The position numbers were made by a program, and so were the translations under genes. From Clostridium yunnanense (GTDB lineage Bacteria; Bacillota; Clostridia; Clostridiales; Clostridiaceae): a stretch of DNA of 64,000 bases. Shown piece by piece: positions 49,764 to 58,766 of this stretch. The notes under the pieces are model-generated. The model made no database searches, was not told the origin of the DNA, and saw nothing but the letters and a program-made list of their open reading frames with translations. The stretch spans positions 124,001-188,000 of the forward strand of contig NZ_JAENHN010000010.1 in the NCBI RefSeq assembly GCF_016595795.1, in the 5' to 3' direction. Every line of letters begins with the position of its first letter. Within the stretch, counting starts at the first letter, position 1.

Positions 49764-51425
49764 TTAAACTAATTTAAATGATGATTTTAGAGAAACGATT
49801 CTGTTAAATACTAGTTTATCAGTTGTAGTATACTTTGTATCAACATTAAAGAAGCCGTTTCTAACCATTTGGAATTTATCTTGAGGCTTAGCTGCTTTAA
49901 AGGCAGTTGGTTCAATAAAGCCTTGTAATACTTCCATAGAGTTTGGATTTATTTGTTCTAGGAAGTGCTTTCCTTCATTTTCTTCTTCATCATCTAATAT
50001 TAATGGTTCATATAATCTGAATTCAGCAGGAATACAAGTTTTGGCATCTACCCAATGGATAGTTCCTTTTACTTTTCTTCCAGTAAAGCCAGAACCACTC
50101 TTAGTTTCTACATCATAAGTACAATGAATCTCGATTACTTCACCATTTTCATCTTTGATTATTTCATTACATTTAACGAAGTATGCACCTTTTAGTCTAA
50201 CTTCATTTCCTGGGAATAATCTAAAGTATTTCTTTGGTGGATTCTCCATAAAATCTTCTTTTTCAATATATAATTCTCTAGAAAATGGAACAAGTCTAGT
50301 ACCTTGAGATTCATCCTTAGCATTGTTTTCTATTTCAAGCATTTCTGTTTGATCTTCAGGGTAGTTAGTAATTACAAGCTTAAGAGGATTTAACACAGCC
50401 ATTGCAAGTGGAGCTTTAAGCTGTAAATCTTCTCTTATAAAGTAATCTAACATTTGAGATTCAACTAAAGAATTAGCTTTAGATACTCCAATAGCACTGC
50501 AGAAGTTTCTTAGTGCTTCAGGAGTACATCCTTTTCTTCTTAAACCTGATATAGTTGGCATTCTAGGGTCATCCCAGCCGTCAACTACTTTTTCATCAAC
50601 TAATTGCTTAAGTTTTCTCTTACTCATAACTGTGTTAGTCATGTTTAGTCTTGCAAACTCTATTTGTCTTGGAGCACAGTCCATCTCACATTCACTTACA
50701 ACCCAATCATAAAGTGGTCTATGATCTTCAAACTCTAGAGTACAGATAGAGTGAGTTACATGTTCAATAGCATCTTCTAATGGATGAGCGAAGTCATACA
50801 TAGGATAGATGCACCACTTATCACCAGTATTATGATGAGTAGAATGAGATATTCTATATATGATAGGATCTCTCATATTTATATTTGGAGAAGACATGTC
50901 TATCTTAGCTCTAAGAACCTTTTCACCGTCAGCAAATTCACCGTTTTTCATTCTATCAAATAAATCTAAGTTTTCTTCAACAGATCTATTTCTGTAAGGA
51001 CTTTCTTTACCTGGTTCAGTTAAAGTTCCTCTATACTCTCTAGCTTGTTCAGGAGTTAAATCACAAACATAAGCTTTGCCTTTTTTTATTAGAAGAACAG
51101 CTCTATTATACATTTCATCGAAGTAATTAGATGCAAAGTAAAGCTCATCCCAGTTTCCTCCAAGCCATTTTACATCCTCTTTTATTGATTCAACATATTC
51201 AGTATCTTCTTTAACTGGATTTGTATCATCAAATCTTAAGTGAGTTTTTCCTTTGAATTCACTTGCAAGTCCAAAGTTTAAAAGTATTGACTTAGCATGT
51301 CCTATATGTAGATAACCGTTTGGTTCTGGTGGAAAACGAGTTATTATCTCGTCGTGTTTACCACTATCTAGATCTTCTATTATTATGTTTCTTATAAAAT
51401 TAGAAGAATTAACTTCATTTGACAT
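49764..51425 (-). CDS. glnS: Glutamine-tRNA ligase
   Basis: A 553-residue class I synthetase. The HIGH motif is LHIGHAKSI and the KMSKS variant is [11 protein letters not shown]. Further hallmark stretches are [15 protein letters not shown] and [24 protein letters not shown] in the anticodon-binding part. Its length is normal for bacterial GlnRS. TAGGAG precedes the ATG. It converges on gltX, so the direct glutaminylation and glutamylation enzymes sit side by side. No T-box was seen upstream. Many Clostridium also keep the GatCAB route; that is not in this window. Confidence 0.95.
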   Translation of the reverse strand: MSNEVNSSNFIRNIIIEDLDSGKHDEIITRFPPEPNGYLHIGHAKSILLNFGLASEFKGKTHLRFDDTNPVKEDTEYVESIKEDVKWLGGNWDELYFASNYFDEMYNRAVLLIKKGKAYVCDLTPEQAREYRGTLTEPGKESPYRNRSVEENLDLFDRMKNGEFADGEKVLRAKIDMSSPNINMRDPIIYRISHSTHHNTGDKWCIYPMYDFAHPLEDAIEHVTHSICTLEFEDHRPLYDWVVSECEMDCAPRQIEFARLNMTNTVMSKRKLKQLVDEKVVDGWDDPRMPTISGLRRKGCTPEALRNFCSAIGVSKANSLVESQMLDYFIREDLQLKAPLAMAVLNPLKLVITNYPEDQTEMLEIENNAKDESQGTRLVPFSRELYIEKEDFMENPPKKYFRLFPGNEVRLKGAYFVKCNEIIKDENGEVIEIHCTYDVETKSGSGFTGRKVKGTIHWVDAKTCIPAEFRLYEPLILDDEEENEGKHFLEQINPNSMEVLQGFIEPTAFKAAKPQDKFQMVRNGFFNVDTKYTTTDKLVFNRIVSLKSSFKLV

Positions 51426-51840
51426 AGTTTCACATCTCCTATAAGCGTATTTAAATTGAGAAAAGGGCTGTATGTCTATAGTGAATCCTTTTCTTCATTA
51501 TTAACTAATTTTTATAATAATTATAATTTTAATCTAATATAAAGGAAAAATAAAGATAAATTATTTAGTGAAGGAAAAGGAGGAAAATTAAAATATGTAT
51601 TCGATTATTAAGTAGTAGTTATATTGATAGATTATTAAAAAAATACTGAAAAAGTAGGATATTTTTATGATACTATTGCTTTTGCTACATATTTATGAGA
51701 TGAACAGACGATAAAAAAGATGAAAAGGTAAACAGTAACTCTTGACAGGTAGTACCATTTTGAGTCATATTATGATAGTTAAGTGTAAAGTTGGAATGAT
51801 ACTATACATATTTTCATAAGTTAATTCGGGGGGATAACGG
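51426..51840. other. Divergent intergenic region between glnS and second kimA-like gene
   Basis: About 415 bp. It contains TTGACA at 51742-51747 without a good -10 box at the right distance. TAGTACCATT (51750-51759) and AATGATACTA (51798-51807) form an imperfect inverted repeat 30-90 bp before the transporter start. No ydaO-type riboswitch was recognised. Confidence 0.35.
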
Positions 51841-53712
51841 ATGTTTAAAAAGTTTGCAGATATTTTGATAGGTGAACCTTTGGCTAATGAACAAGGTGCT
51901 AGCGAAAAGTATAACATTCCTTTTGGACTAGCAATTATGGCTAGTGATGCAATATCATCTGTTGCATATGCTGCTCAGGAAATTCTTTTTGTTTTGATAG
52001 TTTTAGGTGCAACAGCTTATCAATGGCTGACATGGACTTCTTTTATGATTATAGGATTGCTGTTGATACTAACAATCTCATATATTCAGATCATTAGAGC
52101 ATATCCACAAGGTGGAGGAGCTTATAAGGTAGCTAATGAGAATATAGGAGTTAAAGCGGGACTATCTGCAGGTGCTGGCCTTATAATTAGCTACATACTT
52201 ACCGTTGCAGTAAGTGCTAGTGCAGGTGCTGATGCTATTATTTCTGCATTCAGCGGTTTAGCAGAGTATAAGGTTATTTTCGTTATAACTATAATAATAA
52301 TTTTGACTATATTAAATTTAAGAGGAATAAGTGAATCATCAAAGATTTTCGCTATACCAACTTATATTTTTATATTTAGTATGATGTTTATGATTCTTTA
52401 TGGATTGTTTAAGTATTTTGTACTAAAGATACATCCAGAACCTATGTATGCTGTTCCAACGAAGGCAACAGAAAGTTTATCTATATTCCTTATTTTACGA
52501 GCTTTTTCTTCTGGTTGCTCTGCATTAACTGGAGTAGAGGCAGTGAGCAATTCCGTTCCTAATTTTCAGGAACCTAGCCAAAAGAGTGCAAAGACAGTTA
52601 TGCTTTTATTAGCAGCACTGATATTTTTCATATTTGGCGGTACTTCAGTACTTGCTATATTTTACAATGCTGTACCAATTACAAATGGACCTACAGTTGT
52701 TTCACAAATTGCATATGCTATATTTAATAATGGAATAATGTATTATGTAATTCAGTTTAGTACTGCTGTAATCTTACTTATGGCATGTAATACTGCTTAT
52801 ACAGGATTTCCAATGCTGATGTACATAGTTGGAAAAGATGGTTTTGCTCCTAGACAGTTTACTATTAGAGGAAAGCGACTTAGTTTCTCCTATGGAATTA
52901 TCGCTTTATCAGTTGTTGCTTGCATTTTAGTTATTATATTCAAGGCGGATACACATAGATTGATTCCGTTATACGCTATTGGAGTTTTTATATCCTTTAC
53001 TTTAGGTCAATTTGGTATGGTAAATCATTGGAGAAAAGAAAGAGAAGAAGGTTGGTTAAAGAGTGCTGTTATTAACGGAATTGGTGCTTTAGTTACTTTA
53101 CTGACAACAATAATAATTTTGGTTGAAAAATTTAGTGAAGGTGCTTTTATAGTTGCAATCTTGATTCCAATTATAATACTAATTCAGTTAAGAATTAAAG
53201 CACACTATGATAGAATAGCTTGCCGTTTAAGCATCAGTCAGCTAAATCTAAAAAAAGTAAACCTTAAAATAAAATACAAACATACTGTAATAGTTCCTAT
53301 TGCAAGCTTAAATAAAGCAACAATTGGTGCATTACAGTACGCTCAGAGCATAAGTGATAGTGTTATTGCTATTAATATATCAACTGACAAGGAAGCTCAG
53401 GAAAAGTTGAAAAATAGGTGGAGCGAATTAGATACAGATATACAACTGGTTACAAAGTACTCTCCATTTAGAGCTGTGGTTACTCCTTTGTTGAAGAATA
53501 TAGAAAGAATCGCCGATGGAGCAGCGCAAGGAGAGAAGATAACAGTAATTGTACCTCAATTTGTTACCCATGAACGTTTTGGAGAGATTCTGCATAACCA
53601 CACAAGTTTCTTTATTAGAGAAACTCTGCTTAGAAATGATGATATCATTGTATCTACTTATCCTTATCATTTAGAGGATGAAGAAGAGGCTGTTTGTGAA
53701 TTGGACAAGTAA
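51841..53712 (+). CDS. KimA-type potassium transporter (APC family), copy 2
   Basis: A 623-residue paralogue of the protein at 43395, identical over long helical stretches (NIPFGLAIMASDAISSVAYA, ISYIQIIRAYPQGGGAYKVA) and diverging mainly in the cytosolic C-terminal domain (about 470-623). This ends in an acidic EDEEEAVCELDK tail instead of the basic tail of copy 1. GGGGGG precedes the ATG. The family role is high-affinity potassium uptake. Two copies 8 kb apart may respond to different signals or differ in affinity; this is inferred. Confidence 0.87.
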   Translation: MFKKFADILIGEPLANEQGASEKYNIPFGLAIMASDAISSVAYAAQEILFVLIVLGATAYQWLTWTSFMIIGLLLILTISYIQIIRAYPQGGGAYKVANENIGVKAGLSAGAGLIISYILTVAVSASAGADAIISAFSGLAEYKVIFVITIIIILTILNLRGISESSKIFAIPTYIFIFSMMFMILYGLFKYFVLKIHPEPMYAVPTKATESLSIFLILRAFSSGCSALTGVEAVSNSVPNFQEPSQKSAKTVMLLLAALIFFIFGGTSVLAIFYNAVPITNGPTVVSQIAYAIFNNGIMYYVIQFSTAVILLMACNTAYTGFPMLMYIVGKDGFAPRQFTIRGKRLSFSYGIIALSVVACILVIIFKADTHRLIPLYAIGVFISFTLGQFGMVNHWRKEREEGWLKSAVINGIGALVTLLTTIIILVEKFSEGAFIVAILIPIIILIQLRIKAHYDRIACRLSISQLNLKKVNLKIKYKHTVIVPIASLNKATIGALQYAQSISDSVIAINISTDKEAQEKLKNRWSELDTDIQLVTKYSPFRAVVTPLLKNIERIADGAAQGEKITVIVPQFVTHERFGEILHNHTSFFIRETLLRNDDIIVSTYPYHLEDEEEAVCELDK

Positions 53713-53733
53713 ATTATAATGATTAATTTTATG

Positions 53734-53775
53734 AACGTGCTATATTAGTTTAGCTAACTAATATAGCACGTTTTT
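53734..53775 (+). terminator. Terminator after second kimA-like gene
   Basis: AACGTGCTATATTAGTT pairs with AACTAATATAGCACGTT around a 4-8 nt loop, then TTTTT. Confidence 0.88.
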
Positions 53776-53919
53776 CTGAAGTAAAGGAGAATATAAAATT
53801 AAAATTAATTTAATTATTTAAAACACTAATATATAATTATTGGTATTATTAAGTTTTGTACAAAAGAAGATTAATTTATTACGTTTAGTTTATGAAGTTA
53901 ATTGAAAGGAGTATAAGTT

Positions 53920-54453
53920 ATGAGCACTGCATTTTTAAGAGATGGAAAAGAAATTAGTATTAGAGAGGCTATAAAAGAGGATGCAAAAACTATTATAGAT
54001 TTTTATAATATTGTAGGAGGAGAAACAGCTTTTCTTTCTTTTGGAAAAAATGAATTTATAAGAGAATTGAAAGACTACGAGAATTATCTTGAAGGTGTTC
54101 ATAAAGAAGAGAACTCTATCATATTTTTAGCTACCATTGAGGATAAAATTGTAGGCATAGCATCAATTAACTCTAACCAAAAAGCAAGAACTAAGCACGT
54201 AGGAATTTTAGGAATAGTTGTAGCCAAAGAGTTTTGCGGCTTAGGATTAGGTAATAAAATGATAGAGTATCTTATACAGTGGGCAAAAGCAAATAAAATA
54301 ACTAAAAAAATATCCCTTGTAACTAGAGAAGATAATATAAAGGCAATAAAGTTATATAAAAAATTTGGATTTGAAGTAGAAGGTGTACTAAAAGCTGATA
54401 ACTATATAAATGGAGTTTATTACAATACACTTATGATGAGCTTGATGATGTAA
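53920..54453 (+). CDS. GNAT-family N-acetyltransferase
   Basis: A 177-residue acetyltransferase. The acetyl-CoA binding motif reads VGILGIVVAKEFCGLGLGNKMIEYL, and the end ALKLYKKFGF-type strand reads AIKLYKKFGFEVEGVLKADNYINGVY. It resembles small RimI/RimL- or PhnO-like acetyltransferases that modify amines or protein N-termini. AAAGGAG precedes the ATG. It stands as a single gene and the acceptor cannot be told from sequence. Confidence 0.9.
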   Translation: MSTAFLRDGKEISIREAIKEDAKTIIDFYNIVGGETAFLSFGKNEFIRELKDYENYLEGVHKEENSIIFLATIEDKIVGIASINSNQKARTKHVGILGIVVAKEFCGLGLGNKMIEYLIQWAKANKITKKISLVTREDNIKAIKLYKKFGFEVEGVLKADNYINGVYYNTLMMSLMM

Positions 54454-54480
54454 AAGAAATTATAGTATATAACTTAATAC

Positions 54481-54517
54481 AATTAGCATTGCACCAATGT
54501 ATCATGCAATGCTAATT
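54481..54517. terminator. Hairpin between GNAT and tetR-type genes
   Basis: AATTAGCATTGCA pairs perfectly with TGCAATGCTAATT over an 11-nt loop, between convergent genes. A T run is lacking, so termination is less certain. Confidence 0.5.
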
Positions 54518-54596
54518 ATGGTTTGCAAAGCTCAGTAATTAATGCTGCAGAACAGATGTATTAATGAAATTATTTAAACACAAGGATTTTACTAAG

Positions 54597-55172
54597 TTAT
54601 GATCTGTTTCTGATAGAGTGTATACCTACAATAAATATATCAACCATTATAGATAAACTATCATCTATATTAAACGGCATTGCAAAGCTACCAGTTTGTT
54701 CCAATGAAGCAAAACCATGAAGCATACTTCTTAGCCCTCTCACAATATGAATTTGATCTTCCTTTTCTAAATCATATGAATTTAGAACTAATAAGAGTAG
54801 ATGTACAATCTTGTCTGCTGTAATTTTAAACTTATCATTTTCAGTATTAGGAGCAAATATTATTGCATTATATAGTCCAGGATTTTGTCTTACAAAAGAA
54901 ACATACGCTGCTGATAAACTACGGATAGCATCGTCTTTTGATTTACCAATAGTAGCTCTAACTAGTAATTCATATAACTTTTCCATACCGTATATGGCTA
55001 AATTAACTTTAAGTTCGCTCATTCCACTAATATGATTATATAAAGAAGGTGACTTCACATTTAATCTTTTTGATAACTCAATCATTGTTACTTCATCAAT
55101 TCCTTCAGTGTTGGCTATATCAGCAGCTGTTTTTAGAATAGTAATTAAATCAAGATTTACTCTAGGTGACAT
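54597..55172 (-). CDS. TetR/AcrR-family transcriptional regulator with WHG domain
   Basis: A 191-residue repressor. An N-terminal helix-turn-helix (about 8-55, ILKTAADIANTEGIDEVTMIELSKRLNVKSPSLYNHIS) is followed by a C-terminal ligand/dimer domain (about 85-185), which resembles the WHG class (GLRSMLHGFASLEQTGSF). It lies 19 bp downstream of the MBL-fold gene on the same strand, so they form an operon that it probably represses through the operator at 55936. AAGGAG precedes the ATG. Confidence 0.9.
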   Translation of the reverse strand: MSPRVNLDLITILKTAADIANTEGIDEVTMIELSKRLNVKSPSLYNHISGMSELKVNLAIYGMEKLYELLVRATIGKSKDDAIRSLSAAYVSFVRQNPGLYNAIIFAPNTENDKFKITADKIVHLLLLVLNSYDLEKEDQIHIVRGLRSMLHGFASLEQTGSFAMPFNIDDSLSIMVDIFIVGIHSIRNRS

Positions 55173-55191
55173 TTTTTATACTCCTTAAACA

Positions 55192-55902
55192 TTATTTGTA
55201 TAAAGCTATTTTAGCATCCGATATGGCCTTTTTCATAGCATTTACAGGGTTTTTAAGCATCGCTCCATGACCGGCAGCTAATAAATTGGGTTCATACTGT
55301 AGTAGCTTCTCTGCGCTTTGTATAGCAAGCTCTTTATTCCATGTGGCTAGACTAGGAAAGGGAAAGGTAGGTACTAGCTTACCAGCTACTGCTATACCAC
55401 CTCTAAGCTGAAAGGCATCACCTACAATAAGTGAATTACTCCTCCTATCTAAGAAGGCCATCATCCCGGGAGTATGACCAGGAACATAAATTGAGGTTAA
55501 CGATTCTATAGTATCTCCATCTTCAAGTAATACATCTGCGCTCATAATTCTTTTTTTAGGAACCCCACCTTTAATTGGGCTTTGAGGTTCATTAGGATTA
55601 AGAGTTAAATCTCCTAATAAAATTTTATTTTCTCTCTTTGATATATATATCTTAGTATTGGGTAAGGTTTGCTTAAGCTTTTCTAATGAACCTATATGAT
55701 CACTATGAGCGTGAGTTAAAACTATTCGATCAAGAGGTTTACCTATTTTATCTGCAGTTTTTAATATTCCCTTTAAGCTAATTGGAATTCCAGCATCTAT
55801 CAATGTAAGGCTAGATTTTTCCTCTATAAGATATACATTTACAGGAAAAATATGAGGAAAAAAAGTCAACTGATAAATCATACCTATCTGAGTTAGTTTC
55901 AT
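55192..55902 (-). CDS. MBL-fold metallo-hydrolase
   Basis: A 236-residue protein with the metallo-beta-lactamase signature THAHSDHIG, the second His in YVPGHTPGM, Asp in IVGDAFQL and His in AAGHGAML. These bind two metal ions. The group includes glyoxalase II-like and lactonase-like hydrolases; the substrate is not known. A GTG at 55911 is in frame but AGAGG at 55911-55915 fits the ATG at 55902. It is the first gene of an operon with the TetR-type gene. Confidence 0.88.
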   Translation of the reverse strand: MKLTQIGMIYQLTFFPHIFPVNVYLIEEKSSLTLIDAGIPISLKGILKTADKIGKPLDRIVLTHAHSDHIGSLEKLKQTLPNTKIYISKRENKILLGDLTLNPNEPQSPIKGGVPKKRIMSADVLLEDGDTIESLTSIYVPGHTPGMMAFLDRRSNSLIVGDAFQLRGGIAVAGKLVPTFPFPSLATWNKELAIQSAEKLLQYEPNLLAAGHGAMLKNPVNAMKKAISDAKIALYK

Positions 55903-55935
55903 ATAAATCACCTCTAAACTAATTATATTAATATA

Positions 55936-55956
55936 ATAACTAATTACATTAGTTAT
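55936..55956. promoter_or_regulatory. TetR-type operator upstream of MBL-tetR operon
   Basis: ATAACTAAT, 3-nt centre, ATTAGTTAT: a perfect 9-bp inverted repeat 33 bp before the MBL start. A second, related half-site (ACTAATTATATT) overlaps from 55917. The size is typical for a TetR dimer, so autoregulation by the downstream tetR-type gene is likely. Confidence 0.65.
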
Positions 55957-56237
55957 GTGAAAGATTTTTATATAATTTATAAAAAATAATTATAGTTAAA
56001 TTTAAGCATAAACATAGGATATTGTAACTGGCTCACTTTATTAACAGAGAGAGGAAGCAATCATGAAGTTGTTAGCATAATCTATTACTATAAATTAAAA
56101 TTATAATGATTAAATTGGTAAAAAATAAAGATGTTGTAAATTGTAATTTTTGCAATATTGATATATAATAAAGCAACAATATTATTAAATTTTAATTAAT
56201 TTAATAAGCTAGGAGTAAGTAAAATGGAGGCATAAGT
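55957..56237. other. Intergenic region upstream of xpaC-like gene
   Basis: No gene or strong structure seen. The sequence is A/T-rich and contains the xpaC-like promoter and ribosome binding site (GGAGG near 56225). Confidence 0.4.
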
Positions 56238-57449
56238 ATGAGTAAACTTGATTTTTCAGATTTAGAACGTGAAATTAAAGATACGGTTAAAAATGCATTG
56301 GATTCCATAGATATAGATATAAATAATCTTAAACAAGATTTTAATAATAAAGCAGAAGATACTATAAATGAAGTAAAAGAAACTATGAAGAACAAAACTA
56401 AAAAGGTTAATGAGAAGATTAAGGATAAGATGCAAAATCAATACAGGAACGTCAACGATTTAGTAATAAAAGATCAAAAAGAAATACAAAAGTATGTTGA
56501 TAAAAAACCAGTGGGACGTGTATCTGGAGTAGTTTACATGTCTTTAGGGATTACTGGTAGTGTGGTGTTTGGTATTCAAACGGTGGTATACGCAGCATTT
56601 ATTTCGGTTTTAGGAAAGTTCTTAATAGCAAATCTTGTTGGACTTGGAGTGTTAGCATCATTTTTTATAATAAGTATGGGAATGACCTTCAAAGGTATAA
56701 GCTTGAGGAAAAGAGTGAGACGTTTTAGAAAATATATAAGTTGTCTTGGTAATAGTGGCTATTGTAATATTGAAAAATTGGCTAAAGCTATTGGAGAGAA
56801 AGAAAAGTTCGTTGTAAAAGATTTGAGAAAAATGATTGAACTTGGTATGTTTACTCAAGGGCATCTTGATGATAATAACACATTGCTCATGATAAGTAAT
56901 GAGGTTTATGATAATTATCTAGATGCACAGGCGGCTTATAAGAAGCGTAAGGAAGATGAACTTAGAAATGAGAAAAAAGAACAAGAAGAAGAAAAAATAA
57001 ATGACATTGAAGACGAACAGCTAAAGAGTACACTTGAAATTGGCAATAATTATATTGAACAGATAAAGAAGTTAAATGATTCTATACATGTAGAGATAAT
57101 TTCTGCTAAACTGGATAGGCTTCAGAATATTGTGAGGCAAATACTTAACTTTGTAGAGAATAATCCTAAGAAGTTGTCAGCAGTTAGTAAGTTTATAAGA
57201 CACTATCTGCCAATGACGTATAAATTGATCAGTACTTATAAAGAGTTAAATGATCAAGCTGTTCAGGGAGAAAATATAAAAAAGTCTAAAGTGGAGATTG
57301 AAAATACAATTGATACTGTTAATCATGCTTTTGAGAAGCTTCTGGATGATTTGTTTGCAGACGTTGCTTTAGATATTTCTACTGACATCTCTGTACTACA
57401 AACACTTTTTACACAAGAGGGATTAACGAAAAATGATTTCAAGAAATAG
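56238..57449 (+). CDS. XpaC-like membrane protein (5-bromo-4-chloroindolyl phosphate hydrolysis family)
   Basis: A 403-residue protein. The first 90 residues are a highly charged helical, possibly coiled-coil stretch. Two membrane helices follow (about 93-116, 123-150). The remainder is cytosolic, with a Lys/Glu-rich helix (about 235-265). The C-terminal part resembles XpaC: LDRLQNIVRQILNFVENNPKKL, FIRHYLPMTYKLISTYKEL, DLFADVALDISTDISVLQTLF. GGAGG precedes the ATG. It lies 28 bp ahead of a TelA-type gene, the usual XpaC-TelA pairing. The function of the pair is not firmly known. Confidence 0.82.
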   Translation: MSKLDFSDLEREIKDTVKNALDSIDIDINNLKQDFNNKAEDTINEVKETMKNKTKKVNEKIKDKMQNQYRNVNDLVIKDQKEIQKYVDKKPVGRVSGVVYMSLGITGSVVFGIQTVVYAAFISVLGKFLIANLVGLGVLASFFIISMGMTFKGISLRKRVRRFRKYISCLGNSGYCNIEKLAKAIGEKEKFVVKDLRKMIELGMFTQGHLDDNNTLLMISNEVYDNYLDAQAAYKKRKEDELRNEKKEQEEEKINDIEDEQLKSTLEIGNNYIEQIKKLNDSIHVEIISAKLDRLQNIVRQILNFVENNPKKLSAVSKFIRHYLPMTYKLISTYKELNDQAVQGENIKKSKVEIENTIDTVNHAFEKLLDDLFADVALDISTDISVLQTLFTQEGLTKNDFKK

Positions 57450-57477
57450 TATAGTGAATTATTAGGAGGAACTAAGA

Positions 57478-58623
57478 GTGAATGATGAACTTAAAGAAAA
57501 TATCAATATTACACCAAGTTTAACTTTTGACCCTTTTGAAGAAAATGTAACTACACCTAAGGTTCAAGAACAAAAAAAGCAGACGGATTTGCTAGATGAA
57601 AGTTATCTTACAGACGAAGAGAAGAAAATGGTCAATGACTTTGTAGAGAAGATTGATATAACAAATTCTAACTCTATACTTCAATATGGAGTAGGAGCTC
57701 AAAAGAAAATTGCAGATTTTTCTGAAACAGCCTTAAATAATATCAAGATGAAAGAACTAGGCGAGATAGGGGGAATGCTCACTAGCGTAGTAGGTGAACT
57801 AAAGAGTTTTGAAGATGAAGAGGATAAAAAGGGTTTTTTAGGCTTCTTTAAGAAAACTTCAGAGAAGATAACCAGGGTGAGAGCAAAGTATGAGAAAGTA
57901 GAAGCAAACATAAATAAGATTTGTAATCAACTTGAAAGTCATCAGATTCAACTATTAAAGGATATTGCTATGCTTGATAAAATGTATGAGATAAATAAGG
58001 TGTACTTTAAAGAGCTGTCAATGTATATATTTGCAGGGAAAAAGAAGCTTGAGAAACTGGAAAAGGAAGAACTTCCTTTGCTGGTAGATAGAGCAACAAA
58101 GTCAGGACTTCCAGAGGATGCTCAAGCAACTAATGATTTTGTATCTCTTTGTAATCGCTTTGAAAAGAAGATTCATGATCTGGAATTAACTAGAATGATA
58201 TCACTTCAGATGGCTCCACAGATTCGTCTAGTTCAAAATAATGATTCTTTAATGTCAGAAAAGATACAGTCTACAATAGTGAACACAATACCACTTTGGA
58301 AAAGTCAAATCGTTTTAGCTTTAGGGGTTGCACATTCTACTAATGCTGCTAGAGTACAAAATGAAGTTACTAATATGACTAATGAACTACTTAGGAAAAA
58401 CGCAGAGACTCTTAAGATGTCAACTATAGAGACAGCTAAAGAATCAGAAAGAGGTATTGTAGATATAGAGACACTTCGTGCTACAAACGAATCTCTGATT
58501 TCAACTCTAGATGAAGTGCTTCGAATACAAACAGAAGGTCGTCAAAAGCGTAAGGAAGCAGAAGTGGAATTGCAAAGTATTGAAGAACAGCTAAAGAATA
58601 AACTTTTAAATCTTAGAAATTAA
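57478..58623 (+). CDS. TelA-family protein (toxic anion resistance)
   Basis: A 381-residue, mostly helical protein with a GTG start and an AGGAGG site. It has the TelA/KlaA pattern: GFLGFFKKTSEKITRVRAKYEKVEANINKI, ALGVAHSTNAARVQNEVTNMTNELL, and a C-terminal helix to LQSIEEQLKNKLLNLRN. The family was first linked to tellurite resistance but members also affect the response to envelope stress. The upstream XpaC-like gene is its usual partner. No tellurium-specific enzymes (TerBCD) are nearby. Confidence 0.85.
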   Translation: MNDELKENINITPSLTFDPFEENVTTPKVQEQKKQTDLLDESYLTDEEKKMVNDFVEKIDITNSNSILQYGVGAQKKIADFSETALNNIKMKELGEIGGMLTSVVGELKSFEDEEDKKGFLGFFKKTSEKITRVRAKYEKVEANINKICNQLESHQIQLLKDIAMLDKMYEINKVYFKELSMYIFAGKKKLEKLEKEELPLLVDRATKSGLPEDAQATNDFVSLCNRFEKKIHDLELTRMISLQMAPQIRLVQNNDSLMSEKIQSTIVNTIPLWKSQIVLALGVAHSTNAARVQNEVTNMTNELLRKNAETLKMSTIETAKESERGIVDIETLRATNESLISTLDEVLRIQTEGRQKRKEAEVELQSIEEQLKNKLLNLRN

Positions 58624-58670
58624 TATATTACTAAGCAGAATTAAATAATCAAATTTGATTTTTATATCTT

Positions 58671-58705
58671 AAACTGGTATCATTTCGATGATGTCAGTTT
58701 TTTTA
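58671..58705 (+). terminator. Terminator after telA-like gene
   Basis: AAACTG..ATCAT pairs with ATGAT..CAGTTT around a short loop, followed by a T run. Confidence 0.8.
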
Positions 58706-58766
58706 TGCTTTGGAAAGTGTAGAATTTTTGAAATATACTATAAGTATAATATGGAAGGATGTAAAA

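Noticed and set aside
51742-51776. Sigma-A promoter for the second kimA-like gene
   Set aside because: TTGACA is present, but the best -10-like hexamer (TATGAT) is 23 bp away and nearer ones match poorly.
51426-51840. c-di-AMP (ydaO) riboswitch upstream of the kimA-like gene
   Set aside because: The GGGG stretch near the start is only the ribosome binding site, and the conserved helices could not be found.
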